Shown here: in pieces, positions 8,996 through 17,245 of the stretch | How the letters are laid out: each line of letters begins with the position of its first letter | How positions within the stretch are numbered: position 1 is the stretch's first letter | Assembly (NCBI RefSeq): GCF_900635445.1 | Contig: NZ_LR134117.1 | Coordinates: 2,108,001-2,172,000 of the forward strand | Length of the DNA: 64,000 bases | From: Serratia odorifera | Lineage (GTDB): Bacteria; Pseudomonadota; Gammaproteobacteria; Enterobacterales; Enterobacteriaceae | Direction of reading: 5' to 3' | The notes under the pieces: model-generated | What the model saw: the letters and a program-made list of their open reading frames with translations, nothing else | Databases searched by the model: none | What the model was told of the DNA's origin: nothing | Translations under genes and position numbers: made by a program

Positions 8996-9493
8996 ATGGA
9001 TATGTCCCAGATGACACCGCGCCGTCCCTACCTGTTACGCGCGTTCTATGACTGGTTGCTCGACAACCAGCTGACGCCGCATCTGGTGGTTGATGTTACG
9101 CGCCCCGATGTGCAGGTGCCGATGGAGTTCGCGCGCGACGGCCAGATTGTGCTGAACATTGCGTCGCGTGCGGTGGGCAATCTGCAACTGGGTGATAACG
9201 ACGTGAGCTTCAACGCGCGCTTTGGCGGCGTACCGCGCCAGGTACTGGTGCCAATGGCCGCAGTACTGGCGATTTACGCGCGTGAAAACGGCGCCGGCAC
9301 CATGTTCGAACCGGAAGCCGCGTATGAAGCTGAAGGCACCTTTGAGGGGCTGGACAACGAGACAGTGCCGTCCGAAAGCCTGATGTCGGTGATTGACGGC
9401 GATCGTCCGGACGCCGGTGACGATCGTGATCCGGATGACGAGCCGCCACAGCCACCGCGCGGTGGTCGCCCGGCATTGCGCGTCGTCAAGTAA
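8996..9493 (+). CDS. sspB: SspB, ClpXP specificity-enhancing adaptor
   Basis: SspB binds the ssrA tag on trans-translated proteins and delivers them to ClpXP. The 165-residue product has the dimeric substrate-binding domain (residues 1 to about 115), an acidic flexible linker and the conserved C-terminal RGGRPALRVVK tail that docks on ClpX. The ATG at 8996 lies 5 bp after the sspA stop, which supports an operon and this start. Confidence 0.96.
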   Translation: MDMSQMTPRRPYLLRAFYDWLLDNQLTPHLVVDVTRPDVQVPMEFARDGQIVLNIASRAVGNLQLGDNDVSFNARFGGVPRQVLVPMAAVLAIYARENGAGTMFEPEAAYEAEGTFEGLDNETVPSESLMSVIDGDRPDAGDDRDPDDEPPQPPRGGRPALRVVK

Positions 9494-9510
9494 CGTTAGC
9501 GCAAAAAGAA

Positions 9511-9539
9511 AAAGGTACAGCATGGCTGTACCTTTTTTT
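9511..9539 (+). terminator. Terminator of sspAB
   Basis: AAAGGTACAG (9511-9520) pairs with CTGTACCTTT (9526-9535) and continues into a T run. The convergent gltD ends 64 bp further on. Confidence 0.93.
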
Positions 9540-9603
9540 ATGCTGGTAAGCGAGACCCGACGGCGCCATGTAACGCCCGGCATAGGCCGGGCAGCGCGGG
9601 CGA

Positions 9604-11022
9604 TTACACTTCCAGATAGTTGAGGATGCCGTCGGCAGCCTTGCGCCCTTCGGCAATCGCCGTGACCACCAGATCCGAGCCGCGCACCGCATCACCGCCG
9701 GCAAAGATTTTCGGGTTGCTGGTCTGGAAGGCGTTTTCGATACCTTCCTGTGCGACGATGCGCCCCTGCTTATCCAATTGCACGTCGTGGGCCGCCAGCC
9801 AATCCATCTGGTGCGGGCGGAAGCCAAACGCCATGACCACCGCATCGGCGTCAAGAACGTGCTCGGAGCCCGGTACCTGCTCGGCGACCTGGCGGCCATT
9901 GGCATCTGGCGCACCCAGCTGAGTACGCACCATCTTAACGCCGGCAACGCGGCCGGCGCTGTTGAGTTCGATGCTCAGCGGTTGCAGGTTGAATTTGAAC
10001 TCAACCCCTTCCTCGCGGGCGTTTTTGACTTCACGCTTGGAGCCCGGCATGTTGACTTCGTCACGACGGTAGGCGCAGGTGACCTGCGTAGCGCCTTGAC
10101 GAATCGAGGTCCGCACGCAGTCCATGGCGGTATCACCACCGCCCAGCACCACCACGCGTTTGCCTTCCATACTGACGTAGGGCTCCTGCACGCTGGCGTC
10201 GTAGCCCATCAGCTGCTTGGTATTGGCAATCAGGAACGGCAGCGCGTCGTACACCCCCGGCGCGTCTTCGTTGTCCAGTCCACCGCGCATCGATTGGTAG
10301 GTGCCGACCCCAAGGAACACCGCGTCGTAGTCGTTCAACAGCGCATCCATGGTGACGTCTTTGCCGACTTCGGTATTGAGCTGGAACTCGATGCCCATCT
10401 CACTGAAGATGTGACGGCGTTTGACCATTACCTCTTTTTCCAGCTTGAAGGCCGGAATGCCGAAGGTCAGCAGGCCGCCGATCTCGGGGTGACGATCGTA
10501 AACCACCGCTTTCACGCCGTTGCGGGTCAGTACGTCGGCACAGGCCAGGCCGGCTGGGCCGGCACCGATGATTGCCACGCGCTTGCCGGTCGGCTGCACG
10601 TGCGACATATCGGGTTTCCAGCCCATCTCGATTGCTTTATCGCTGATATAGCGTTCGATATTGCCGATGGTCACTGCGCCGAATTCGTCGTTCAGGGTAC
10701 ATGACCCCTCGCACAGACGATCCTGGGGACACACGCGGCCGCAGACTTCCGGCAGGCTGTTGGTCTGGTGTGCCAGATCCGCCGCCTCCATGATGCGACC
10801 CTCGTTAGCCAGCTTCAGCCAGTTCGGAATGTAGTTGTGAACTGGACACTTCCATTCGCAGTAAGGGTTGCCGCACGACAGGCAACGGTCTGCCTGCGCT
10901 TTCGCCTGGGTTTCCGAAAACGGCTCGTAAATCTCTACAAACTCAATTTTACGGATCTTCAGCGGTTTCTTTGGCGGATCAACGCGCTGCAAGTCGATAA
11001 ATTGATACACATTCTGACTCAT
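9604..11022 (-). CDS. gltD: Glutamate synthase (NADPH) small subunit
   Basis: GltD passes electrons from NADPH through FAD and iron-sulfur clusters to GltB for glutamate synthesis from glutamine and 2-oxoglutarate. The 472-residue protein has N-terminal cysteine clusters (CLSCGNPYCEWKC and CGRVCPQDRLCEGSC). A FAD-binding GAGPAGLACA and an NADPH-binding LGGGDTAMDCVR follow. Length equals E. coli GltD. It starts 10 bp after the gltB stop and is co-transcribed with it. Confidence 0.98.
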   Translation of the reverse strand: MSQNVYQFIDLQRVDPPKKPLKIRKIEFVEIYEPFSETQAKAQADRCLSCGNPYCEWKCPVHNYIPNWLKLANEGRIMEAADLAHQTNSLPEVCGRVCPQDRLCEGSCTLNDEFGAVTIGNIERYISDKAIEMGWKPDMSHVQPTGKRVAIIGAGPAGLACADVLTRNGVKAVVYDRHPEIGGLLTFGIPAFKLEKEVMVKRRHIFSEMGIEFQLNTEVGKDVTMDALLNDYDAVFLGVGTYQSMRGGLDNEDAPGVYDALPFLIANTKQLMGYDASVQEPYVSMEGKRVVVLGGGDTAMDCVRTSIRQGATQVTCAYRRDEVNMPGSKREVKNAREEGVEFKFNLQPLSIELNSAGRVAGVKMVRTQLGAPDANGRQVAEQVPGSEHVLDADAVVMAFGFRPHQMDWLAAHDVQLDKQGRIVAQEGIENAFQTSNPKIFAGGDAVRGSDLVVTAIAEGRKAADGILNYLEV

Positions 11023-11032
11023 TGATGACCTC

Positions 11033-14000
11033 TTACTGCGCCTGAACCCGCAGCTCGGCTGCGGAACGACTACGGTGACCCAATAATGCCTTCACATCAC
11101 TGGACTTCGGCTTGACCAGCGCGAACTTCGACGCCCATTCCGGCCAGTTGGCCAGAATTTCCTCGGCGCGTGCAGAGCCGGTCGCCTGCACGTGCTCGGT
11201 AATCAGGCCTCGCAGGTGTTCTTCATGGATCGCCAACTGATCGACGTCCAATACCTCTACCAGCTCCGGGTTCACGCGTTTACGGAATTCACCGTCTTCA
11301 TCCAATACGTAGGCAAAGCCGCCGGTCATGCCGGCACCAAAGTTGATGCCGGTTTTGCCCAGCACACAGACGATGCCGCCGGTCATGTATTCGCAGCCAT
11401 TATCGCCGATGCCTTCAACGACGGTGATGGCACCGGAGTTGCGCACCGCAAAACGTTCGCCCGCACGGCCAGCGGCGAACAGCTTGCCGCCGGTGGCGCC
11501 ATACAGGCAGGTATTGCCGATGATGCTGGCCTCAAAACTGCGGAAGGCGGAGCCGACCGGTGGACGAACGGCGATGCTGCCGCCAGCCATGCCCTTGCCG
11601 ACATAGTCGTTGGCGTCGCCGGTCAGGGTCAGCTCAACGCCGCCGGCGTTCCATACGCCGAAGCTCTGGCCGGCGGTGCCGGAGAAGTGCGCCTTGATCG
11701 GATCCGCCGCCATACCCTGATCGCCATGTACCGCAGCAATTGCGCCGGACAGCGTTGCCCCCACTGAACGGTCGGTGTTGCGAATATCAAAGTAGAACGT
11801 CTTGCTGTGTTTCGCTTCGATAAACGGTTCAGCCTGTGCCAGCAGCTCTTTATTCAGCAGACCGCGGTCGAACGCCGGGTTGCTGCTTTCGGTGCAATAC
11901 ACCGCCTTGCCCGGATGCGGCGTAGCGGTTTGCAGCAACGGCGACAGATCCAGCTTGTTCTGCTTGGCGGAAATGCCGTCCAGTTCGGTGAGGAACTCGG
12001 TGCGGCCAATCAGATCCACCAGTTGGCTGACCCCCAGCGACGCCATGATCTCGCGGGTTTCCCGTGCGATAAACTGGAAGTAATTGGTCACGCGTTCCGG
12101 CAAGCCGTGATAATGGTCACGGCGCAGTTTTTCATCCTGAGTGGCTACGCCGGTGGCGCAGTTGTTCAGGTGGCAGATACGCAGGTATTTACAGCCGAGC
12201 GCTACCATTGGCCCGGTGCCGAAGCCGAAGCTTTCCGCGCCGAGGATTGCGGCTTTGACGATGTCGACGCCGGTCTTCAGACCGCCATCAACCTGCAGGC
12301 GGATCTTGTGACGCAGACCGTTGGCTACCAGCGCCTGCTGAGTTTCTACCAGGCCGAGTTCCCACGGACAGCCGGCGTATTTGACGGAAGACAGTGGGCT
12401 GGCGCCGGTGCCGCCGTCGTAGCCGGCGATGGTGATCAGGTCGGCATAGGCCTTGGCCACGCCGGTCGCGATGGTACCAACGCCCGGTTCGGACACCAGT
12501 TTCACCGAAATCACCGCCTTCGGGTTGACCTGTTTCAGGTCGAAAATCAGCTGGGCCAGATCCTCAATCGAATAGATATCGTGGTGCGGCGGCGGGGAAA
12601 TCAGCGTTACACCCGGTACCGAATAGCGCAGCTTGGCGATGTACGGTGTGACCTTGTCGCCCGGCAACTGACCGCCTTCACCCGGTTTCGCTCCCTGAGC
12701 GACCTTAATCTGGATCACGTCGGCGTTAACCAGATAGGCCGGAGTCACGCCGAAGCGGCCGGACGCAACCTGTTTGATGCGCGACACTTTGTTGGTGCGG
12801 TAACGCGCCGGGTCTTCGCCGCCTTCGCCGGAGTTGGAGAAGCCGCCGAGGCTATTCATGGCGATGGCCAATGACTCGTGAGCTTCCGGGCTGAGGGCGC
12901 CGATCGACATTGCCGCGGTATCAAAACGGCCGAACAGCGATTCTGCCGGTTCAACCTGATCTACCGGGATTGGCGCGCCTTTTGGCGTAATGGCCAGCAG
13001 ATCGCGCAGCATGGCCACCGGACGCTGGTTAACCAGCTTGGCGTAAGCCTGGTAATCGGCGTATTCACCGCTGTGCACTGCTTTTTGCAGCGTGTTGACC
13101 ACGTCCGGGTTATAGGCATGATATTCGCCGCCGTGGACGAACTTCAGCAGGCCGCCCTGATCCAGCGGCTTGCGCTTGAGCCAGGCGCGCTTGGACAGGT
13201 TTTGCAGATCCTGCTGGAAGTCGCTGAAGCTGGCTCCGCTGATGCGGCTGACCACGCCCTGGAAACACAGGTCGGACAGATCGCGATGCAGGCCAACGGC
13301 TTCAAACAGTTTGGAGCAGCGGTAAGAGGCTACGGTCGAAATGCCCATTTTGGACATGATCTTGTACAGCCCCTTGTTGATGCCGTTGCGGTAGTTGAGC
13401 ATCACGTCGCGGTATTTTTTGTCGATCGCCTGGCTGTCCACCAGTTTGGCCAGTGTTTCATAAGCCAGGTACGGGTAGATGGCGGTAGCGCCAAAGCCCA
13501 ACAGCACGGCAAAGTGGTGTGGATCGCGGGCGCTGGCGGTTTCAACGATGATATTGGCATCGCAGCGCAGGCTTTTTTCAACCAGACGGGTCTGCACCGC
13601 GCCCACGGCCATCGGTGCCGGTACTGGCAAACGGTTCGGTGCAATGGCGCGATCGGACAACACCAGCAGCACTGCGCCGTCGCGTACCTTGCGTTCCGCT
13701 TCATCGCACAGGGCGCGGATCTTCTGCTCCAGATCCTGCTCTGCCGGATCGAAGGTCAGATCCAGCGTGTCGGCGCGATAGTATTCGCCTTCCAGCGTAG
13801 TGAGCTGTTTGAAGTCCGAATACAGCAGAATTGGCGATTTAAAGCTCAGACGGTGTGCCTGGCCTTCGGCCTCGCAAAACACGTTCATTTCACGGCCGAT
13901 ACTGGTCGCCAGTGACATCACATGCGCTTCGCGTAGTGGATCGATCGGCGGGTTGGTGACCTGGGCGAACTGCTGGCGGAAGTAATCATAAATGATACGC

Positions 14001-15502
14001 GGACGGCTGGAGAGCACGGCGAAGGGGGTATCGTCGCCCATTGAACCGGTAGCTTCCTGGCCAATCTCGCCCAACACGCGGATCACCTGATCGAGCTCTT
14101 CGCTGCTGTAGCCGAACTGCTTCTGGTAGGTTTCCAGCGTAGCGTCGTCCAGCTCGCGGCTGCCGACCTGGTCTTCCGGCAGGTCTTCGAACGGCACCAG
14201 CCGCTTGACGTTTTTCTCCATCCACTCTTTGTAAGGATGGCGGCTCTTCAGATCGTTGTCGGTTTCGGCAGAGTGCAGAATACGGCCGCTGCGGGTGTCG
14301 ATCACCATCAGTTCGCCGGGGCCAACGCGGCCTTTTTCGACCACTTCGTCCGGTTGATAATCCCAGATGCCGACTTCCGACGCGCAGGTGATCAGCTTGT
14401 CTTTGGTGATGACATAGCGCGCCGGGCGCAGACCGTTACGGTCAAGGTTACAGGCGGCGTAGCGGCCATCGGACATGACGATGCCCGCCGGGCCGTCCCA
14501 CGGTTCCATGTGCATCGAGTTGAAGTCGAAGAAGGCGCGCAGATCGCCGTCCATGTCAGGGTTGTTCTGCCAGGCTGGCGGCACCAGCAGACGCATGGCG
14601 CGGATCAGATCCATCCCGCCTGCCAGCAGCAGTTCCAGCATGTTGTCCAGCGAGCTGGAGTCGGAACCGGTTTCGTTGACGAAAGGCGCCGCAGATTGCA
14701 AATCCGGGATCAGCGGCGTCTGGAATTTATAGGTACGGGCGCGCGCCCACTGACGGTTACCGGTGATGGTGTTGATCTCGCCGTTGTGCGCCAGATAGCG
14801 AAACGGTTGCGCCAGCGGCCAGCGTGGCACGGTATTGGTGGAAAAGCGCTGGTGGAACAGGCAAATGGCCGATTCCAGGCGCAAATCTGCCAGATCCAGA
14901 TAAAAGCGCGGCAGATCCGCCGGCATGCACAGGCCTTTGTAGATCGTCACCAGGTTGGAGAAGCTGCAGACGTAGAAGCTGTCGTCCTGCACCTCTTGCA
15001 CGCGTTTTTCAATGCGGCGGCGTGCCACAAACAGGCGGCGCTCCATGTCGCGCGGACGCCAGCCGGCCGGGGCATTAACAAAAATCTGTTCAATACGCGG
15101 CAGGGAAGAGAGCGCAATTTCACCCAGTACGTCCGGGTTGGTCGGTACTTCACGCCAGCCGACGATCGACAGCGTTTCGTTTTGCAGTTCTTCTTCCACA
15201 ATGCGGCGGCTGGCACGAGCCTGTTCCTCGTCCTGACTGAGGAACATCATGCCGACGGCGTAATTCTTGGCTAAGCGCCAGCCGCGCTCTTCGGCAACCA
15301 TGCGGAAAAAGCGATCGGGCTTTTGCAATAACAGGCCGCAACCGTCGCCAGTCTTGCCGTCAGCAAGAATTGCGCCACGGTGCTGCATACGGGCCAGTGC
15401 GTGAATAGCGGTACGCACTACCTTATGGCTAGGTTCGCCTTCTATGTGGGCGATCAGGCCGAAACCACAGTTGTCCCTCTCTAGGGATTTGTCGTACAAC
15501 AT
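11033..15502 (-). CDS. gltB: Glutamate synthase (NADPH) large subunit
   Basis: GltB contains the glutaminase, FMN synthase and 3Fe-4S centres that make two glutamates from glutamine and 2-oxoglutarate. With the ATG at 15502 (MLYDKSLERDNCGFG) the product is 1489 residues. The Cys in NCGFGLIAH is the N-terminal nucleophile exposed after propeptide removal. The cluster CKYLRICHLNNC and the C-terminal glycine-rich beta-helix with its GATGGK segments are visible. The frame is open 12 codons further upstream to 15538, so a longer propeptide is possible. Confidence 0.96.
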   Translation of the reverse strand: MLYDKSLERDNCGFGLIAHIEGEPSHKVVRTAIHALARMQHRGAILADGKTGDGCGLLLQKPDRFFRMVAEERGWRLAKNYAVGMMFLSQDEEQARASRRIVEEELQNETLSIVGWREVPTNPDVLGEIALSSLPRIEQIFVNAPAGWRPRDMERRLFVARRRIEKRVQEVQDDSFYVCSFSNLVTIYKGLCMPADLPRFYLDLADLRLESAICLFHQRFSTNTVPRWPLAQPFRYLAHNGEINTITGNRQWARARTYKFQTPLIPDLQSAAPFVNETGSDSSSLDNMLELLLAGGMDLIRAMRLLVPPAWQNNPDMDGDLRAFFDFNSMHMEPWDGPAGIVMSDGRYAACNLDRNGLRPARYVITKDKLITCASEVGIWDYQPDEVVEKGRVGPGELMVIDTRSGRILHSAETDNDLKSRHPYKEWMEKNVKRLVPFEDLPEDQVGSRELDDATLETYQKQFGYSSEELDQVIRVLGEIGQEATGSMGDDTPFAVLSSRPRIIYDYFRQQFAQVTNPPIDPLREAHVMSLATSIGREMNVFCEAEGQAHRLSFKSPILLYSDFKQLTTLEGEYYRADTLDLTFDPAEQDLEQKIRALCDEAERKVRDGAVLLVLSDRAIAPNRLPVPAPMAVGAVQTRLVEKSLRCDANIIVETASARDPHHFAVLLGFGATAIYPYLAYETLAKLVDSQAIDKKYRDVMLNYRNGINKGLYKIMSKMGISTVASYRCSKLFEAVGLHRDLSDLCFQGVVSRISGASFSDFQQDLQNLSKRAWLKRKPLDQGGLLKFVHGGEYHAYNPDVVNTLQKAVHSGEYADYQAYAKLVNQRPVAMLRDLLAITPKGAPIPVDQVEPAESLFGRFDTAAMSIGALSPEAHESLAIAMNSLGGFSNSGEGGEDPARYRTNKVSRIKQVASGRFGVTPAYLVNADVIQIKVAQGAKPGEGGQLPGDKVTPYIAKLRYSVPGVTLISPPPHHDIYSIEDLAQLIFDLKQVNPKAVISVKLVSEPGVGTIATGVAKAYADLITIAGYDGGTGASPLSSVKYAGCPWELGLVETQQALVANGLRHKIRLQVDGGLKTGVDIVKAAILGAESFGFGTGPMVALGCKYLRICHLNNCATGVATQDEKLRRDHYHGLPERVTNYFQFIARETREIMASLGVSQLVDLIGRTEFLTELDGISAKQNKLDLSPLLQTATPHPGKAVYCTESSNPAFDRGLLNKELLAQAEPFIEAKHSKTFYFDIRNTDRSVGATLSGAIAAVHGDQGMAADPIKAHFSGTAGQSFGVWNAGGVELTLTGDANDYVGKGMAGGSIAVRPPVGSAFRSFEASIIGNTCLYGATGGKLFAAGRAGERFAVRNSGAITVVEGIGDNGCEYMTGGIVCVLGKTGINFGAGMTGGFAYVLDEDGEFRKRVNPELVEVLDVDQLAIHEEHLRGLITEHVQATGSARAEEILANWPEWASKFALVKPKSSDVKALLGHRSRSAAELRVQAQ

Positions 15503-16218
15503 ATCAGTGAACCTCCCCAGGCTCTGCGTGACTCTCACAACCGGTGCACGAGCGGCTTAACGCGCTTGGGCAGACGCTCAATCGGCGAATACCCGTGATA
15601 TATCCATGAGGTATTCATAACGCCAATCTGCTTTTCCGCCCTCCGTTAAGGGCCTCTCGTGACGGTTATCACAAGTGGTGAAGACTTGTTTTAAGAGGGA
15701 GTCTTAAATTACTGCATAAATATGACGAGTCGTTTGCCCGTCCAGAAAGCTTCCAGCGGACTTCCAACTTATCGAGAAAGAATACGCAGGTCAAATATAG
15801 GCTTATGGACCTTTTAAATGGCGGTAAAAGTAATTAATTCTTTGATTTATAATGTTTTTTAATGTTATTTGACCTGGATCAGCATGGCGCTGACCGCCGA
15901 AGAAATGTGAGCTGTCTCACTATAGTGCAACCGCTGGATCTCTGCACCATGCTAGTGCGGGCTGGAATGGCAGAATATTATTCCAGTAAATCTGACTATT
16001 TTGTTGTTTGTAACTATTTTTCATTAGTCTGTCATACTGGGCAAAACCACTGCTATGAAATTAGAATAATTCATCGCAGGTGTGGTGATTTTATTTGCAT
16101 TTATAATGAATAGTTATGCCTGGTGAGGCCTTTGAAGAAAAGCGTTGATCTCTGTCATCGCAGGAAAAGCCGTTTCTAATTAGCATCGCGGCTTTGAACA
16201 CAGAGAAACACCAAGATT
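15503..16218. other. gltB/yhcC divergent regulatory region
   Basis: About 716 bases without a convincing gene separate the divergent gltB and yhcC starts; an 83-codon open frame at 15862-16113 has no recognisable features. The stretch from about 15700 to 16120 is AT-rich compared with its flanks, as expected for a promoter region bound by Lrp, IHF or H-NS. One strong Lrp-like box lies at 15971-15985. The arrangement fits the long upstream control region of gltBD known in E. coli. Confidence 0.6.
15971..15985. promoter_or_regulatory. Lrp-binding box upstream of gltBD
   Basis: CAGAATATTATTCCA matches the Lrp consensus YAGHAWATTWTDCTR at 14 of 15 positions. In E. coli, Lrp is the main activator of gltBDF and binds far upstream of the promoter. 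The box lies about 470 bp before the gltB ATG. The match is seen; the function is inferred. Confidence 0.65.
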
Positions 16219-17148
16219 ATGCAGTTGCCACAATTAGTCAATATGTTTGGTGCCGATCTTCAACGCCGTCATGGCGAAAAGGTCCATAAACTCACGCTGC
16301 ACGGTGGTTTCAACTGCCCAAACCGCGATGGCACCGTAGGGCGCGGCGGCTGCACCTTTTGCAATGTGGCGTCGTTCGCCGATGAGCAAATGCGCCGGCA
16401 AACCATCGCCGAACAGCTGGCGGCGCAGGCTGGCAAGGTCAATCGCGCCAAACGCTATCTGGCCTATTTTCAGGCCTATACCAGTACCTATGCCGAGGTG
16501 GCGCTGCTGGAAAGCCTGTATCGGCAGGCGCTTGAGCAGGCGAACATGGTGGGCATCTGCGTCGGTACCCGACCGGACTGCGTACCGGAGGCAGCGCTCG
16601 ATCTGTTGGCCGGCTACCGTGCCCAGGGGTATGAAGTATGGCTCGAACTGGGGTTGCAGACCGCACACGATAAAACGCTGAAACGCATCAATCGCGGGCA
16701 TGATTTCTGCTGTTACCAACAGACCGCGCGGCGAGCGCGCGAACGTGGCCTGAAGGTCTGCTGCCATCTGATTGTCGGCCTGCCGGGCGAAACGCCGGCC
16801 GATCATCTGGCGACGCTTGTGGCGGTAGTAGCCGCAGGCGTAGACGGCATCAAACTGCATCCGCTGCAGGTGGTGGCCGGCAGTATCCTGGCGCGCGCCT
16901 GGCAGGCCGGGCGTCAGCCGGTACTGACGCTGGAGGACTATGCCGCCAGCGCCGGTGAAATGATCCGCCATACGCCGCGCGACGTGGTGTTTCATCGTCT
17001 GTCTGCCTATGCGCGCCGGCCGACGTTGTTGGCACCATTATGGTGCGAAAACCGCTGGAGCGGCATGCAGGCGGTCGGTAGCTATCTGTTACGTCACGGC
17101 GGACAAGGTGCCGCGCTGGCGGCGGCGTTGCGCTACGCCCCTGTCTGA
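16219..17148 (+). CDS. yhcC: YhcC, radical SAM protein (TIGR01212 family)
   Basis: The 309-residue protein is a radical S-adenosylmethionine enzyme. It has the cluster-binding cysteines in a spaced motif near the N-terminus (NCPNRDGTVGRGGCTFC, about residues 30-46). The GTRPDC and LGLQTAHDKTL segments are typical of the Elp3/MiaB-like radical SAM core. The substrate of YhcC is not established. The gene lies immediately upstream of arcB, as in E. coli. Confidence 0.93.
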   Translation: MQLPQLVNMFGADLQRRHGEKVHKLTLHGGFNCPNRDGTVGRGGCTFCNVASFADEQMRRQTIAEQLAAQAGKVNRAKRYLAYFQAYTSTYAEVALLESLYRQALEQANMVGICVGTRPDCVPEAALDLLAGYRAQGYEVWLELGLQTAHDKTLKRINRGHDFCCYQQTARRARERGLKVCCHLIVGLPGETPADHLATLVAVVAAGVDGIKLHPLQVVAGSILARAWQAGRQPVLTLEDYAASAGEMIRHTPRDVVFHRLSAYARRPTLLAPLWCENRWSGMQAVGSYLLRHGGQGAALAAALRYAPV

Positions 17149-17245
17149 GCTGATTTGCCGGCTTTTTCACACTTCCATTGTGCTAATCGCAGCGATGCGG
17201 CTATTTGCGGTATGATTTACCCCCTATGTCTGTCGGGAGCGGTTT

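Noticed and set aside
15862..16113. 83-codon open frame upstream of yhcC
   Set aside because: AT-rich promoter DNA with Cys-rich, unpatterned translation, no ribosome-binding site and the Lrp box inside it.
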